The notes below the pieces were generated by a model. It saw nothing but the letters and a program-made list of their open reading frames with translations, made no database searches and was not told the DNA's origin. Below, piece by piece: positions 7,470 to 16,773 of a stretch of DNA of 64,000 nucleotides; the stretch's first letter is position 1, and each line of letters starts with the position of its first letter. The translations under genes and the position numbers were made by a program. Source of the stretch: Pseudomonas bananamidigenes (GTDB taxonomy: Bacteria; Pseudomonadota; Gammaproteobacteria; Pseudomonadales; Pseudomonadaceae); contig NZ_LRUN01000029.1 of the NCBI RefSeq assembly GCF_001679645.1, positions 31,631 through 95,630 of the forward strand, written 5' to 3'.

Positions 7470-8965
7470 TGGCCATCGGATTCAGCAACATTCCCGCCGA
7501 TATCCGGGTACCGTTGTTCTACGCGGAGATGGATAGCTCGGCTGCAAACACCGCATCGTCGGCCATGCGCCGGCTGATCGTCGGCCAGGTCAACGATGAT
7601 GCTGCCGGTGAGAGCATCGGCAAGCTGGTGCTCGTCTCCAGCGTCGCGCTCGCCAAAGACATCGGCGGTCAAGGTTCGATGCTCGCCGCGATGTACGAAA
7701 CCTGGCGCAAGGCTGACCCGATTGGCGAAGTCTGGTGTCTGCCTTTGCAGAATGAAACCGGCGAGACGGCATCAGCGACTGTGACTATTGCCGGTACCGC
7801 AACTGAAGGCGGTCTGCTGAACCTGTATGTCGGTGGTGTCCGTGTGCAGTCGGTGGTTCCGGCGGCAGCGACTGCGGCTGTAGTGGCCTCCGCGTTGGCA
7901 GTGAAGATCAACGCAAGTCCAGACCTCCCCGTGACCGCCGCTGCGGCGCAGGGCGTTGTCACGCTGACCTGCAAGTGGACGGGCGAAAGTGGCAACGACA
8001 TCGGTATTGTTTTGAACCGTCTGGGCAAATCGAACGGTGAGGCAACCCCGGCGGGGCTGACGGTCACCGCCACCGCGATGTCGGCGGGTGTTGGCGTGCC
8101 TGACGCTGTGGACGCGATCGCCGCCCTGGGTGATGAACCGTTCGAGTTTCTGTGTCAGCCCTGGTCGGACACCACCACGCTCAATGCCTGGCGCGATGCG
8201 ATGGATGACAACACCGGGCGCTGGAGCTGGGCCAAACAATTGTTCGGCCACGTCTACAGCGCCAAGCGCGGTACCGTCGGCACTCTGGTTGCGGCGGGTC
8301 AGGTGCGCAACGATCAGCACATGACCATTCAGGGCGTCGAGGCGGGTGTCCCGCAACCGGTCTGGGTGGTCGCCGCTGCTCTGGCGGCCCGTTCGGCGGT
8401 TTTCATCTCTGCCGATGCCAGCCGGCCGACCCAGAGCGGCAGCCTGCCGGGGCTGGATCCGGCGCCGGCCAGCGATCGCTTTACCCTGACCGAGCGCCAG
8501 TCGCTGCTGAGCTACGGCATCGCTACCGCGTACTTCGAAGGCGGTTATGTACGCATTCAGCGTTCGATCACCACCTACCAGAAGAACGCCTACGGCCAGG
8601 CGGACAATTCCTACCTGGACAGCGAGACCATGCACCAGTCGGCGTTTATCGTCCGGCGTATGCAAAGCGTGATCACCAGCAAGTACGGCCGCCACAAGCT
8701 AGCCAGCGACGGCACCAACTTCGGCGCCGGCCAGCCCATCGTCACGCCGAGCACCATTCGCGGCGAGTTGATCGCGCAGTATGCGAAGCTCGAAAGGGAA
8801 GGCCACGTAGAAAACGCAGAGCTGTTCGCCGAACACCTGATTGTTGAACGCGACAGCAATGACCCGAGCCGTGTGAATGTGCTGTTCCCGCCGGACTACA
8901 TCAATGGCCTGCGCATCTTCGCGCTGTTGAACCAGTTCCGCCTTCAGTACGACGCTGCGGCGTAA
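7469..8965 (+). CDS. Contractile tail sheath protein, Mu gpL-like
   Basis: Subunits of 498 residues polymerise around the tail tube and contract during infection. The N-terminus (FSNIPADIRVPLFYAEMDSSAA) is typical for Mu gpL sheaths. The subtilisin-like central domain follows, with the TMHQSAFIVRRMQSVITSKYGRHKLASDG region near the C-terminus. The length matches Mu gpL. The gene is followed by a terminator and then the tube gene, which is expected since both are made in large amounts. Confidence 0.93.
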   Translation: MAIGFSNIPADIRVPLFYAEMDSSAANTASSAMRRLIVGQVNDDAAGESIGKLVLVSSVALAKDIGGQGSMLAAMYETWRKADPIGEVWCLPLQNETGETASATVTIAGTATEGGLLNLYVGGVRVQSVVPAAATAAVVASALAVKINASPDLPVTAAAAQGVVTLTCKWTGESGNDIGIVLNRLGKSNGEATPAGLTVTATAMSAGVGVPDAVDAIAALGDEPFEFLCQPWSDTTTLNAWRDAMDDNTGRWSWAKQLFGHVYSAKRGTVGTLVAAGQVRNDQHMTIQGVEAGVPQPVWVVAAALAARSAVFISADASRPTQSGSLPGLDPAPASDRFTLTERQSLLSYGIATAYFEGGYVRIQRSITTYQKNAYGQADNSYLDSETMHQSAFIVRRMQSVITSKYGRHKLASDGTNFGAGQPIVTPSTIRGELIAQYAKLEREGHVENAELFAEHLIVERDSNDPSRVNVLFPPDYINGLRIFALLNQFRLQYDAAA

Positions 8966-8983
8966 CACTGACCCTGAACACCC

Positions 8984-9006
8984 AGCCCGCCCCGTGCGGG
9001 CTTTTT
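8984..9006 (+). terminator. Intrinsic terminator between sheath and tube genes
   Basis: AGCCCGC and GCGGGCT form a 7-bp stem around a 5-base loop, followed by a run of T residues. The hairpin probably stabilises or ends the abundant sheath message. Confidence 0.8.
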
Positions 9007-9025
9007 CATTCTGGAGACAAAGACC

Positions 9026-9373
9026 ATGGGCGAAAAAGTAGCCGGCACCGCGTACGTCAAGGTGGACGGGACCCAACTGACAATCAGCGGGGGCGCGGAA
9101 GCTCCCCTGATGGCCGTGAAACGGGAGACGGTTTATCCCGGGTTCTACAAGGAAGAGGCTCTTGCCCCGAGCTTGAAGATGACTGCGATTTTGTCACAGG
9201 GCTTCCCGATCAAGATGCTGGCCAATGGGCGCGACATGACCGTCACCTGCGAATTCGCAAACGGGAAGGTGTACGTCCTTTCGGGCGCCTATCTCGTCGA
9301 TGAACCCGCGGCGAAGGGCGACGACGGTACGACAGAACTGCAATTCGACGGTGTGAATGGGAGCTGGCAATGA
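9026..9373 (+). CDS. Tail tube protein, Mu gpM-like
   Basis: A 115-residue inner tube subunit. The start GTAYVKVDGTQLTISGG and the later VKRETVYPGFYKEE plus VTCEFANGKVYVLSGAYLV are typical of the Mu gpM-type tube family. It stacks into the hollow tube inside the sheath, its length set by the tape measure protein. TGGAG precedes the ATG, and the stop overlaps the chaperone start (ATGA). Confidence 0.92.
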   Translation: MGEKVAGTAYVKVDGTQLTISGGAEAPLMAVKRETVYPGFYKEEALAPSLKMTAILSQGFPIKMLANGRDMTVTCEFANGKVYVLSGAYLVDEPAAKGDDGTTELQFDGVNGSWQ

Positions 9374-9666
9374 GTGATCCAGTGAAGCTGCAGGTTGCAA
9401 TCGAGGCCCACGGCGAGCCGGTGACTGAACTGACCCTGCGCCGGCCGACGGTGCAGGAAGTCCGGGCCATCAAGGCGTTGCCGTACAAGATCGACAAAAA
9501 CGAAGAAGTCAGCCTGGACATGGATGTCGCCGCCAAGTACATCGCGGTCTGCGCCGGCATCCCGCCGTCTTCGGTCAACCAGCTGGATTTGGCCGACCTC
9601 AACGCTTTGAGTTGGGCGGTGGCCAGTTTTTTCATGAGTGCGGCGTCGAGTCCATCGGCGACCTGA
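9370..9666 (+). CDS. Tail assembly chaperone, unshifted product (Mu gp41-like)
   Basis: A 98-residue protein of the tail assembly chaperone group (Mu gp41/P2 gpE type), needed to load tube subunits on the tape measure protein. The N-terminal beta-rich part (VTELTLRRPTVQEVRAIKALPY) and helical QLDLADLNALSWAV segment are typical. Translation ends at 9666 in the zero frame. A T-TTT-TTC heptamer at 9627-9633 lies inside the gene, where a fraction of ribosomes should slip to the -1 frame. The gene overlaps the tube gene by 4 bases. Confidence 0.88.
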   Translation: MSDPVKLQVAIEAHGEPVTELTLRRPTVQEVRAIKALPYKIDKNEEVSLDMDVAAKYIAVCAGIPPSSVNQLDLADLNALSWAVASFFMSAASSPSAT

Positions 9667-9797
9667 TTGCCGTTGCGTATGACCTGGCGTGGTTCTGGAA
9701 AACCGATCCGGAGCTGATGCTGGCGCGGCCACTCGATGTGCTCCGTGAGTGCATGGAGCACGCCCAGCGGATCAACAAACTTCAACAGGTGCAGTGA
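9633..9797 (+). CDS. Frameshift extension of the tail assembly chaperone (gpE+E'/gp41-42 type)
   Basis: Reading -1 after the slippery heptamer at 9627-9633 continues from the FF codons into HECGVESIGDLIAVAYDLAWFWK and ends at 9797, giving a fusion of about 142 residues from the start at 9370. The IGDLIAVAYDLAWFWKTDPE segment is the typical GpE-like C-terminal domain that binds the tape measure. This second frame has no good start signal of its own, and its stop (TGATG) overlaps the tape measure start, as expected for the frameshift pair. P2, lambda and Mu-like phages use the same device. Confidence 0.85.
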   Translation, partial: HECGVESIGDLIAVAYDLAWFWKTDPELMLARPLDVLRECMEHAQRINKLQQVQ

Positions 9798-11860
9798 TGG
9801 CGGACAAGTTCCAGCTCAAGGCGTTGATCACTGGTGTCGACAAGCTGTCGCCGACGCTGTCCGGTATCCGGAAAAACGTTGCGGGCTTTCGCAAGCAGTT
9901 GGAAAGCTCGGGACTGGGCAAGATCAGCTTTCAGGATGTAGTGCAGGGCGGGGCGCTTGCTGCCCCGTTTGTTGCCGGGGCGAAGGCCGCTATCGATTTT
10001 GAATCATCGATGGCCGACGTGAAGAAAGTGGTCAACTTCGACACGCCGCAACAGTTCCAGCAGATGGGCAAGGATGTGCTCGACCTGTCGGAGAAAATGC
10101 CAATGGCAGCGAGCGGCATTGCTGCCATCGTAGCGGCCGGCGGGCAGGCGGGTTTTGCAGCGGGCGAGTTGAAACAGTTCGCTGAAGACGCCGTGAAGAT
10201 GGGCATCGCCTTCGACCAGACGGCGGAACAGTCCGGCGACATGATGGCGAAGTGGCGGACGTCCTTTAAGTTGACCCAGCCCGAAGTAGTCGCCCTGGCC
10301 GACAAAATCAACTATCTGAGCAACACCGGTCCATCCTCTGCCGCGCAGATCGCCGACATCGTGACCCGTATCGGTCCGCTCGGGAAAATCGCCGGTCTGG
10401 CCTCGGGACAAATTGCCGCCATGGGCGCCACGCTCGCCGGCGTCGGTGTGCCCAGCGAAGTCGCGGCCACTGGCTTGAAGAACTTCATGCTGGCGCTGAC
10501 CAAAGGGAAGGCTGCCACCAAAGAACAAACCCAAGCGTTCAAGTCGCTCAGGCTCGATGTCACGAAAGTGGCTCAGGGTATGCAGAAAGACGCTCAAGGC
10601 ACCATGCTTGATGTTTTGGAACGAGTGGCCAAGGTCGCACCGGAAAAGCAGGCCGGCTTGTTGACCCAGTTGTTCGGATCAGAGTCCGTCACAGCGATCG
10701 CCCCATTGCTGACCAACCTCGATCTTTTGAAAAAGAGCTTCGGGGACGTCGGGGCTGACGCCAAATACGCTGGCTCCATGAATAGCGAATACAGCGCACG
10801 TGCCGCCACCACCGCGAACGCGATGCAACTGATGCGCAACCGTGTAACGCGACTGGGCATTGAGATCGGCAATGTGCTTCTGCCGCCGCTCAACGACATC
10901 ATGACGTTGTTGGGGCCTATCGTTGGACAGATATCCGAATTTGCTGCGGCGAACCCGGGTCTGGTCAAAAGTGTTCTGGGTGTAGGGATTGCTTTTGGCG
11001 CGCTCAAGCTCGCAGTGATGGGTGGCATCTTCGCCCTGAAGCTGTTCGAAACAGTTACCAAGATGTCTGTCGTCGGGTTGGTGATCCGCGGGCTCGCGCT
11101 GGCGGCGGGGCTTCTGATTGGTAACTGGCAGAGGGTTGCTCCGTTCTTTTCCGCATTATGGGGATTGATCACGGCAGTTGCGCGTCGTGCGCAGGCGGCT
11201 TGGGAGAAATTCACCCAGACCAGCCCCGTCATCGCCAAGAGCCTGATGGGCGCTGCTGCGGGTTTCCTTGCGATGCGCGTTGCCATGTTGTCGGCAAACG
11301 TTGCCGGGAAAATCTTCAGCGTCACCCTGGCCGTTGTCCGAGGGGCGGTGATTGCTGCCACGGTGGCAACTCGTATTTTCAACCTGGTGGCGAAGTCCAA
11401 TCCGTTCGTGCTGATTGCCAGCTTGATCGCTATGGCGGCCGGTGCGCTGATCGCCAACTGGGAACCAGCGCTGCAATGGTTCAAGGAGGCATGGGACAAG
11501 ATCAGTGGCTGGGTCAGGTCGATCATGGAAGCGTTTGGCATGGTGGGCGATGGCGGCATAGACGGCGCGGTGAGCAATGCGACCAATGCAGTCAACAACC
11601 TGACCATGCAAGTTGCCCCGGCGCGTGCCGGCAACGGCGACGGGACTCTGTTGCGGCCTCGCCCAGATGGCGAGCGCTGGTCACCGCAAGGCGACTCACT
11701 GGTTCAGAACGCCATGGCCGCGAGCCAGCCCAAGCTTCAGGGGGAGCTGGTGATGCGGTTCGAGAACCAGCCGCCAGGCCTGCAAGTCGACAAATCACAA
11801 ACCAATCAGCCTGGATTGAAAATCAAACCTGACGTGGGTACCCGCACTGTGGGTCGATGA
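9797..11860 (+). CDS. Tail tape measure protein, TP901 family
   Basis: A 687-residue tape measure protein that sets tail length and is ejected during infection. The conserved TP901 core lies early (SSMADVKKVVNFDTPQQF through the EYSARAATTANAMQLM region, about residues 70-360). Hydrophobic segments follow between about 395 and 570, with alanine-rich helices and tryptophan repeats (LIGNWQRVAPFFSALW, LIANWEPALQWFKEAW). By the usual proportionality of roughly 1.5 angstrom per residue the tail would be about 100 nm (inference). ATG at 9797 overlaps the preceding stop by one base. Confidence 0.92.
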   Translation: MADKFQLKALITGVDKLSPTLSGIRKNVAGFRKQLESSGLGKISFQDVVQGGALAAPFVAGAKAAIDFESSMADVKKVVNFDTPQQFQQMGKDVLDLSEKMPMAASGIAAIVAAGGQAGFAAGELKQFAEDAVKMGIAFDQTAEQSGDMMAKWRTSFKLTQPEVVALADKINYLSNTGPSSAAQIADIVTRIGPLGKIAGLASGQIAAMGATLAGVGVPSEVAATGLKNFMLALTKGKAATKEQTQAFKSLRLDVTKVAQGMQKDAQGTMLDVLERVAKVAPEKQAGLLTQLFGSESVTAIAPLLTNLDLLKKSFGDVGADAKYAGSMNSEYSARAATTANAMQLMRNRVTRLGIEIGNVLLPPLNDIMTLLGPIVGQISEFAAANPGLVKSVLGVGIAFGALKLAVMGGIFALKLFETVTKMSVVGLVIRGLALAAGLLIGNWQRVAPFFSALWGLITAVARRAQAAWEKFTQTSPVIAKSLMGAAAGFLAMRVAMLSANVAGKIFSVTLAVVRGAVIAATVATRIFNLVAKSNPFVLIASLIAMAAGALIANWEPALQWFKEAWDKISGWVRSIMEAFGMVGDGGIDGAVSNATNAVNNLTMQVAPARAGNGDGTLLRPRPDGERWSPQGDSLVQNAMAASQPKLQGELVMRFENQPPGLQVDKSQTNQPGLKIKPDVGTRTVGR

Positions 11861-11868
11861 GGTGGTGA

Positions 11869-13128
11869 ATGGATCAGACGACATGGCGTGACCAGATGCT
11901 GCCGGCGTCATTTCGGGGGATCAGATTTTTGATCCCTCAGGCATCGGTGCCGATCGGCATGAAAGTGCAGTTGCACGAATTTCCGCAACGGGATGAGCCA
12001 TACGCGGAACAGTTGGGCAAGCAATCACAGGTGCATCGTCTGGTGTGCTGGATCATCGGTGATGACTGTTTCGAACGGCGTGACAAGTTCATGGAAGCCC
12101 TCCAGGCGCCGGGTCCCGGTGAACTGGTTCATCCATGGCTGGGGCGAATGCAGGTCAAAGTCGGCGAGGGGGAACTGAGCCACGACTTCAAGCGCGGCGG
12201 CATGGCCGAGTTCGCGGTGACGTTCTATCCGGACACCCCGCTGAAGTTCCCCACGGCCAAAGTCAACACCCAGCAGCAGGTGGTCAAGGCTTCGGACAGC
12301 CTGCTGGATTCAGCACTCGACCGCTACAAGGCCGCGATGGCCAAGGTGGATCAGGCGCGGCTCGGCCTGGCTCGGTTGCGCAACAGCCTGTCGGGTGTGT
12401 ATACGGTGATCCAGCAGCAGTTCTCTACGATTGTTGGCGCCTTCACCAACCTGACCGGCTTCGTCCAGTCGCTGATGAATGCACCGGACTCGCTGTCGTC
12501 GCTGTTCTCCAGCTACTTCAGTGAGTTCTCGGTCGATGACTACTTGGGTGATGACTCAGGTTCAACCTACCGCAACACGGTGGCCGCCTCGACGCAGCAC
12601 GCCGAGGCGGTGGCCAGCGTCAACACGGTCAGCCAGGCCGGCGGGCGAGACTCCGCCGCTGCGTCACAGGCGACCGCCGATCTGGTGCAGGACGCGCTTT
12701 TGGTGCAGGTCGCGTTGATCATCAGTGAAATGCCGATCGCTTCACAGCCAGTTTCACCGGGTGCAACGCCCGGGGTTGATCAGCAGGCAGTGCAGCCGAT
12801 CGTAAGGCCAGAGGTTCCTGTGGCTGACGATGTGATCGAGCTGCGGGAAAACCTCAATGAAGCCATCTTCGAAGCATCGCTGAAGGCTGACCCCGAGCAC
12901 TACATGGCGCTCAACACCCTGCGTCAAACCATCGTCAAGCACCTGACCGCTGTCGCAGAGTCCGGTGTGCGCCTGGTCGAAATCACGCCGGCGGAAACTT
13001 TGCCGGCGCTGGTACTGGCTTACCGGCGCTTCGGTGATGCCACGCGTGAATCCGAAGTGGTACAGCGCAATCGCCTCAGGCACCCAGGGTTCGTCCCGGC
13101 GCTGCCGATCAAAATAGCTCAGAGGTAA
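11869..13128 (+). CDS. Mu gpN-like tail/DNA circularisation protein
   Basis: A 419-residue protein with the DNA circularisation N-terminal domain of Mu gpN (TTWRDQMLPASFRGIRFLI through VTFYPD, about residues 3-125). A long helical middle and C-terminal part follow. In Mu this protein is a baseplate hub or tail-tip component; the domain name comes from an early proposal that it protects or circularises injected DNA. It follows the tape measure by 8 bases and precedes gpP by 3, the Mu order. Confidence 0.9.
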   Translation: MDQTTWRDQMLPASFRGIRFLIPQASVPIGMKVQLHEFPQRDEPYAEQLGKQSQVHRLVCWIIGDDCFERRDKFMEALQAPGPGELVHPWLGRMQVKVGEGELSHDFKRGGMAEFAVTFYPDTPLKFPTAKVNTQQQVVKASDSLLDSALDRYKAAMAKVDQARLGLARLRNSLSGVYTVIQQQFSTIVGAFTNLTGFVQSLMNAPDSLSSLFSSYFSEFSVDDYLGDDSGSTYRNTVAASTQHAEAVASVNTVSQAGGRDSAAASQATADLVQDALLVQVALIISEMPIASQPVSPGATPGVDQQAVQPIVRPEVPVADDVIELRENLNEAIFEASLKADPEHYMALNTLRQTIVKHLTAVAESGVRLVEITPAETLPALVLAYRRFGDATRESEVVQRNRLRHPGFVPALPIKIAQR

Positions 13129-13131
13129 CCC

Positions 13132-14244
13132 ATGGAAGATATCAATGCTGTCGGCCTCACGGTTGACGGCCTGGATTACTCCGGCTGGAAATCCGTGGAG
13201 ATCACCGCCGGCCTCGAGGATCAGGCCCGGTCTTTCAATCTCAGCATCACCTGGAAGTGGCCCGGGCAGCTCCAGCCGTTGCCGATCAAGCAGGGGGCGA
13301 AATGTCAGGTGCGGATCGGTGACGACTTGGTGCTGACTGGCTGGGTGTTCGCCACGCCGATCAGCTACGACGACAAGCAGATCACCACCAGCATCAGCGG
13401 CCGTTCGCTGACCGCTGACCTGGTGGACTGCGCGGCGATCAACAAACCGGGGCAGTGGAACAACCAGAGCGTGCTGGCCATTGTCAGCGCGCTGGCCCGT
13501 CCGTATGGGATCAAAGTGCGCAGCCAGATCCCGGAGAGCGCCAAGCTGTCGGATCACACCATTGAGCCGGGTGAGACGGCGTTTGAATCTATCGACCGAT
13601 TGCTGACGCTGTTCCGTGTTTTCTCCACTGACGATGCAAAAGGCATGGCGGTGCTCGCCAAGCCCGGGAGCGAGGTGCGTGCTTTTGATGTGCTGGAGGT
13701 GGGCAAGAACATCCTGACCGGTGACGCGCCGCTGGATTTTTCGGCGGTGTTTTCCGAATACCGAGTGCTTGGCCAAAAGAGTGGAACCGATGAAGAGTTC
13801 GGTGAACAAGCGGCTGAAGTCTCGGCGGTGGTGACTGATCCACGCATGGCGCGCAAGCGGGTGATGATCATCCAAGAGTCTGGCCAGATGACCAACGAAC
13901 TGGCCCAGGCCCGGGCGAACTGGGAGCGGGGCAGTCGGATGGGCAAGGCGCTCACGACCACCTACACCGTGCAAGGTTGGCGGCAGTCGAACGGGGCGCT
14001 GTGGCGGCATAACTCGCTGGTGCGGGTCATTGATCCCGTGATCGGGTTCGACCGCGTGATGCTCATTGCTCGGGTGACTTACACCCTGTCCGAGTCCGGG
14101 ATGATCACACGAATGGAGATAGGCCCTCCGGATGGTTTCGAACCTGAGCCGCACGACCCGCACAAAAACCGCAAGCTCAAGAAAGGCGGCAAGGGCGACA
14201 ACTTCGAATACCTCATACCCGCAGATTACGAGCCTAAAAAATGA
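13132..14244 (+). CDS. Baseplate hub protein, Mu gpP-like
   Basis: A 370-residue protein homologous in pattern to Mu gpP (gp44), the trimeric hub that links the tail tube to the spike. The LTVDGLDYSGWKSVEITAGLEDQARSF start and the QCQVRIGDDLVLTGWVF-like barrel segment (about residues 50-75) are typical. The C-terminus is lysine-rich and charged. It overlaps the spike gene by 4 bases. Confidence 0.9.
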   Translation: MEDINAVGLTVDGLDYSGWKSVEITAGLEDQARSFNLSITWKWPGQLQPLPIKQGAKCQVRIGDDLVLTGWVFATPISYDDKQITTSISGRSLTADLVDCAAINKPGQWNNQSVLAIVSALARPYGIKVRSQIPESAKLSDHTIEPGETAFESIDRLLTLFRVFSTDDAKGMAVLAKPGSEVRAFDVLEVGKNILTGDAPLDFSAVFSEYRVLGQKSGTDEEFGEQAAEVSAVVTDPRMARKRVMIIQESGQMTNELAQARANWERGSRMGKALTTTYTVQGWRQSNGALWRHNSLVRVIDPVIGFDRVMLIARVTYTLSESGMITRMEIGPPDGFEPEPHDPHKNRKLKKGGKGDNFEYLIPADYEPKK

Positions 14245-14747
14245 GCCTGAAAAACATGTTGGCGCGCGGCACCGTGGTGCTCGCCGCTGCTGGCCGGATG
14301 ATGCAGACCCTGCAAGTGAGACTGACGGCCGGGGAATTGAAGGACAGCGTCGAGCATTTCGAGGCATACGGGTTCACCAGTCATCCCAAGGCCGGCGCCG
14401 AAGTGCTGACCATGTTCCTCAACGGCGACCGTTCTCACGCCGTTGTGGTGGTTGCATCGGATCGTCGGTACCGGATCAAGGAACTGAAGGAAGGTGAGGT
14501 GGCCATCTACACCGATGAAGGCGACCGGATCCACTTCAAGCGCGGTCGGATCATCGATATCGAAACCGATACGCTGAACATCAAGGCCACCACCGCCGTG
14601 AACTTCGACACGCCGTCGATAACCCAGACCGGCCGAATTGTCTCGCAAGGTGACCAGGTGGCGTCCGGAGTAAGCCAGGTCGAACACGTCCACACCAAAG
14701 TCCAGGCCGGCAACGGCAACAGCGGGCCTCCCGCAGCGGGGGGCTGA
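14241..14747 (+). CDS. Baseplate spike protein, gpV/Mu gp45-like
   Basis: A 168-residue spike that pierces the outer membrane. An N-terminal OB-fold region (residues about 15-90) is followed by a repetitive beta-helix stretch (YTDEGDRIHFKRGRIIDIETDTLNIKATTAVNFDTP) and a C-terminal VEHVHTKVQAGNGNSGPP tip. The HxH pair in the tip matches the residues that bind iron at the apex in P2 and Mu-type spikes. The order gpP, gp45, gp46, gp47, gp48 is that of Mu. Confidence 0.92.
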   Translation: MSLKNMLARGTVVLAAAGRMMQTLQVRLTAGELKDSVEHFEAYGFTSHPKAGAEVLTMFLNGDRSHAVVVVASDRRYRIKELKEGEVAIYTDEGDRIHFKRGRIIDIETDTLNIKATTAVNFDTPSITQTGRIVSQGDQVASGVSQVEHVHTKVQAGNGNSGPPAAGG

Positions 14748-15145
14748 TGAACTTATCGGACGATCGCGAAGCCGCCCTGACGCGGGCGGTACTCATCAGC
14801 TTGTTCACCTGGCGCCGTGGCTTCGAGGATGACCCTTTAGACGATGAAGAACGGTACGGCTGGTGGGGCGACAGCTATCCAGCCATCGCAGACGACCGTA
14901 TTGGCTCGCGGCTTTGGCTGTTGCGCCGCGTGAAACTGACCGACGCCACCCAACGGGATGCGGAGTTTTACGCCGATGAAGCGCTACGTTGGCTACTGGA
15001 TGACGGCGAAGTGATCCGGATCGAGGTCAGCAGTGAAAAGCGCGACATCAACCGGTTGAATCTCATTGTCGTACTGACCGTCCCGAGTGGCGCCCGGTTG
15101 GAAATCAAACCTCTCTCTTCCTGGCAGGTGATCTATGCCGTTTGA
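14747..15145 (+). CDS. Baseplate wedge protein, Mu gp46-like
   Basis: A 132-residue protein of the gp46 (GP46) family, a wedge component related to gpW/gp25 lysozyme-like wedges. Typical features are the WWGD motif in RYGWWGDSYPAI and the NLIVVLTVPSGARLEIK strand pair near the C-terminus. The start overlaps the spike stop by one base, and the gene end overlaps the gp47-like start by 11 bases. Confidence 0.9.
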   Translation: MNLSDDREAALTRAVLISLFTWRRGFEDDPLDDEERYGWWGDSYPAIADDRIGSRLWLLRRVKLTDATQRDAEFYADEALRWLLDDGEVIRIEVSSEKRDINRLNLIVVLTVPSGARLEIKPLSSWQVIYAV

Positions 15146-16172
15146 AACTCCGTCGTTACCGGTGCTGATCAATCGGACCCAGGCTGATCTGGCCAGTGAC
15201 TCGCTCAGGCGATCCGATGCGCAGGTGCTTTCACGTGCGCTCAGTGGTGCAGCCTACGGATTATATGGCTACCTCAACTGGCTGGCAGACCAGATCCTGC
15301 CCGACAAGGCTGATGAAGAAACGCTGGAGCGCATTGCAGCACTGCGCTTGAACCAGCCACGCAATGCAGCCCAGCCTGCTGAGGGCAGTGTGATCTTCAG
15401 CGCTGCAGCGGGTGCCGTTCTGGATGTTGATGTGGTTCTTCAAGCCGGTGACGGGCGCATGTACCGAGTAACCACTGGCGTTACCACCGCCGCCGGCACC
15501 AACACCACGACAATTGAAGCTGTCGATGCTGGCGCGCTGGGGAATGCTGACGCGGGGCTGGCCTTGACGTTAGTGCAGCCAGTACCGGGAATAACCAATG
15601 CCTTCACCGTAATTGCCCCAGGACTTGCTGGTGGCATTGCGAAGGAGAGTGTCGAGTCGCTCCGAGCGCGAGTGATTCGCTCTTATCGGGTCATTCCTCA
15701 TGGTGGGTCAGCCGACGATTACGAGACCTGGGCGCTGGAGTTCCCCGGCGTCACACGTGCTTGGTGTCGTGGTGGTTACATGGGGCCCGGCACCGTGGGT
15801 TTGTTCGTGATGCGTGATAACGATCCAGAGCCGGTACCGAACCCCACGCAGTTGCTGGAGATAAAGAGCTATATCGAGCCGCTTCGGCCTGTAACCGCCG
15901 AGCTATATGTGCTTGCCCCCACAGAGAAGTCGGTGCACTACAGCATTCACCCGGTACCCGACACAAGCGCGGTACGCGCCGCGATCGCTGCCAGCCTGAT
16001 CGACCTGCACGAACGCGAGGCTGGGCTGGGCGACAAGCTGCTGATCAGCCACATCCGTGAAGCCATCAGTGGAGCCGCTGGTGAAACCGATCACTCTCTG
16101 ACTGTGCCCGCTGCGGATGTCATCGCCGCATCCAATGAGTTGCTGACCTTCGGAGGTATCACATGGCTGTAG
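15135..16172 (+). CDS. Baseplate J / Mu gp47-like protein
   Basis: A 345-residue baseplate J family protein, which forms the baseplate wedge together with gp46 and gp48. The SLPVLINRTQADLASD start, the AGGIAKESVESLRARVIRSYRVIPHGGSADDYETWALEFPGVTRAW core (about residues 165-215) and the LLISHIREAISGAAG segment are characteristic. It overlaps both its neighbours, by 11 and 10 bases. Confidence 0.94.
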   Translation: MPFETPSLPVLINRTQADLASDSLRRSDAQVLSRALSGAAYGLYGYLNWLADQILPDKADEETLERIAALRLNQPRNAAQPAEGSVIFSAAAGAVLDVDVVLQAGDGRMYRVTTGVTTAAGTNTTTIEAVDAGALGNADAGLALTLVQPVPGITNAFTVIAPGLAGGIAKESVESLRARVIRSYRVIPHGGSADDYETWALEFPGVTRAWCRGGYMGPGTVGLFVMRDNDPEPVPNPTQLLEIKSYIEPLRPVTAELYVLAPTEKSVHYSIHPVPDTSAVRAAIAASLIDLHEREAGLGDKLLISHIREAISGAAGETDHSLTVPAADVIAASNELLTFGGITWL

Positions 16173-16762
16173 CGCGAACCGCAGATCAGTACCGCCGTCA
16201 ATTGCGCGGACTTCTGCCCTCAGGGCCAGCTTGGGACCCGCAACTGGTACCGGAGATTGACCTGGTGCTGACCGGCGTGGCCGTCGAGTTCTCGCGGCTG
16301 GATGCCCGGGCTGGCGACTTGCTGAACGAGATGGACCCGTCCGGCGTCAGTGAGCTGGTACCGGACTGGGAGTCGGTTATGAACCTGCCGGATCCGTGCC
16401 TTGGTCCCAACCCTGCATTCGAGGATCGTCGTCTTGCGGTTCGCCGGCGGTTGGTCGAAGTCGGAGGGCAAAGCAGGGCCTACTTCATCGAGATTGCTGT
16501 GAGCCAGGGTTACCCCGGAGCAACCATCACCGAGCATCGAGCGCCCCGTATGGGGCGTTCTCGTTTTGGGGCGGCGCACTTCGGGACCTGGCACGCGCAG
16601 TTTATGTGGACGCTCAACACGGGCGGCCGGCAGCGGCAGGGCAGACGATTCGGCGTCAGCTACTGGGGAGAGCGCTTCGGTGCGAACCCGGGTGATCCGC
16701 TCGAATGTTCAATACGGCGCCCGGCGCCGGCGCACACCGTAGTGCACATCAATTACGACTGA
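16163..16762 (+). CDS. Baseplate wedge protein, Mu gp48/YmfQ-like (DUF2313)
   Basis: A 199-residue protein of the YmfQ/DUF2313 group, which connects the baseplate wedge to the tail fibre. Diagnostic phrases are QLRGLLPSGPAWD near residues 13-25, RAGDLLNEMDPSGVSELVPDWE, and the late FRCGSRCGE-like position occupied here by ECSIRRPAPAHTVVH. It sits directly before the tail fibre gene. Confidence 0.9.
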   Translation: MAVARTADQYRRQLRGLLPSGPAWDPQLVPEIDLVLTGVAVEFSRLDARAGDLLNEMDPSGVSELVPDWESVMNLPDPCLGPNPAFEDRRLAVRRRLVEVGGQSRAYFIEIAVSQGYPGATITEHRAPRMGRSRFGAAHFGTWHAQFMWTLNTGGRQRQGRRFGVSYWGERFGANPGDPLECSIRRPAPAHTVVHINYD

Positions 16763-16773
16763 GAGGTAAGAGC

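Noticed and set aside
12754..14367. Leftward 537-codon frame across the gpN/gpP-like genes
   Set aside because: High GC makes long antisense frames common. The sense strand encodes clear Mu-like proteins, and the frame crosses two genes.
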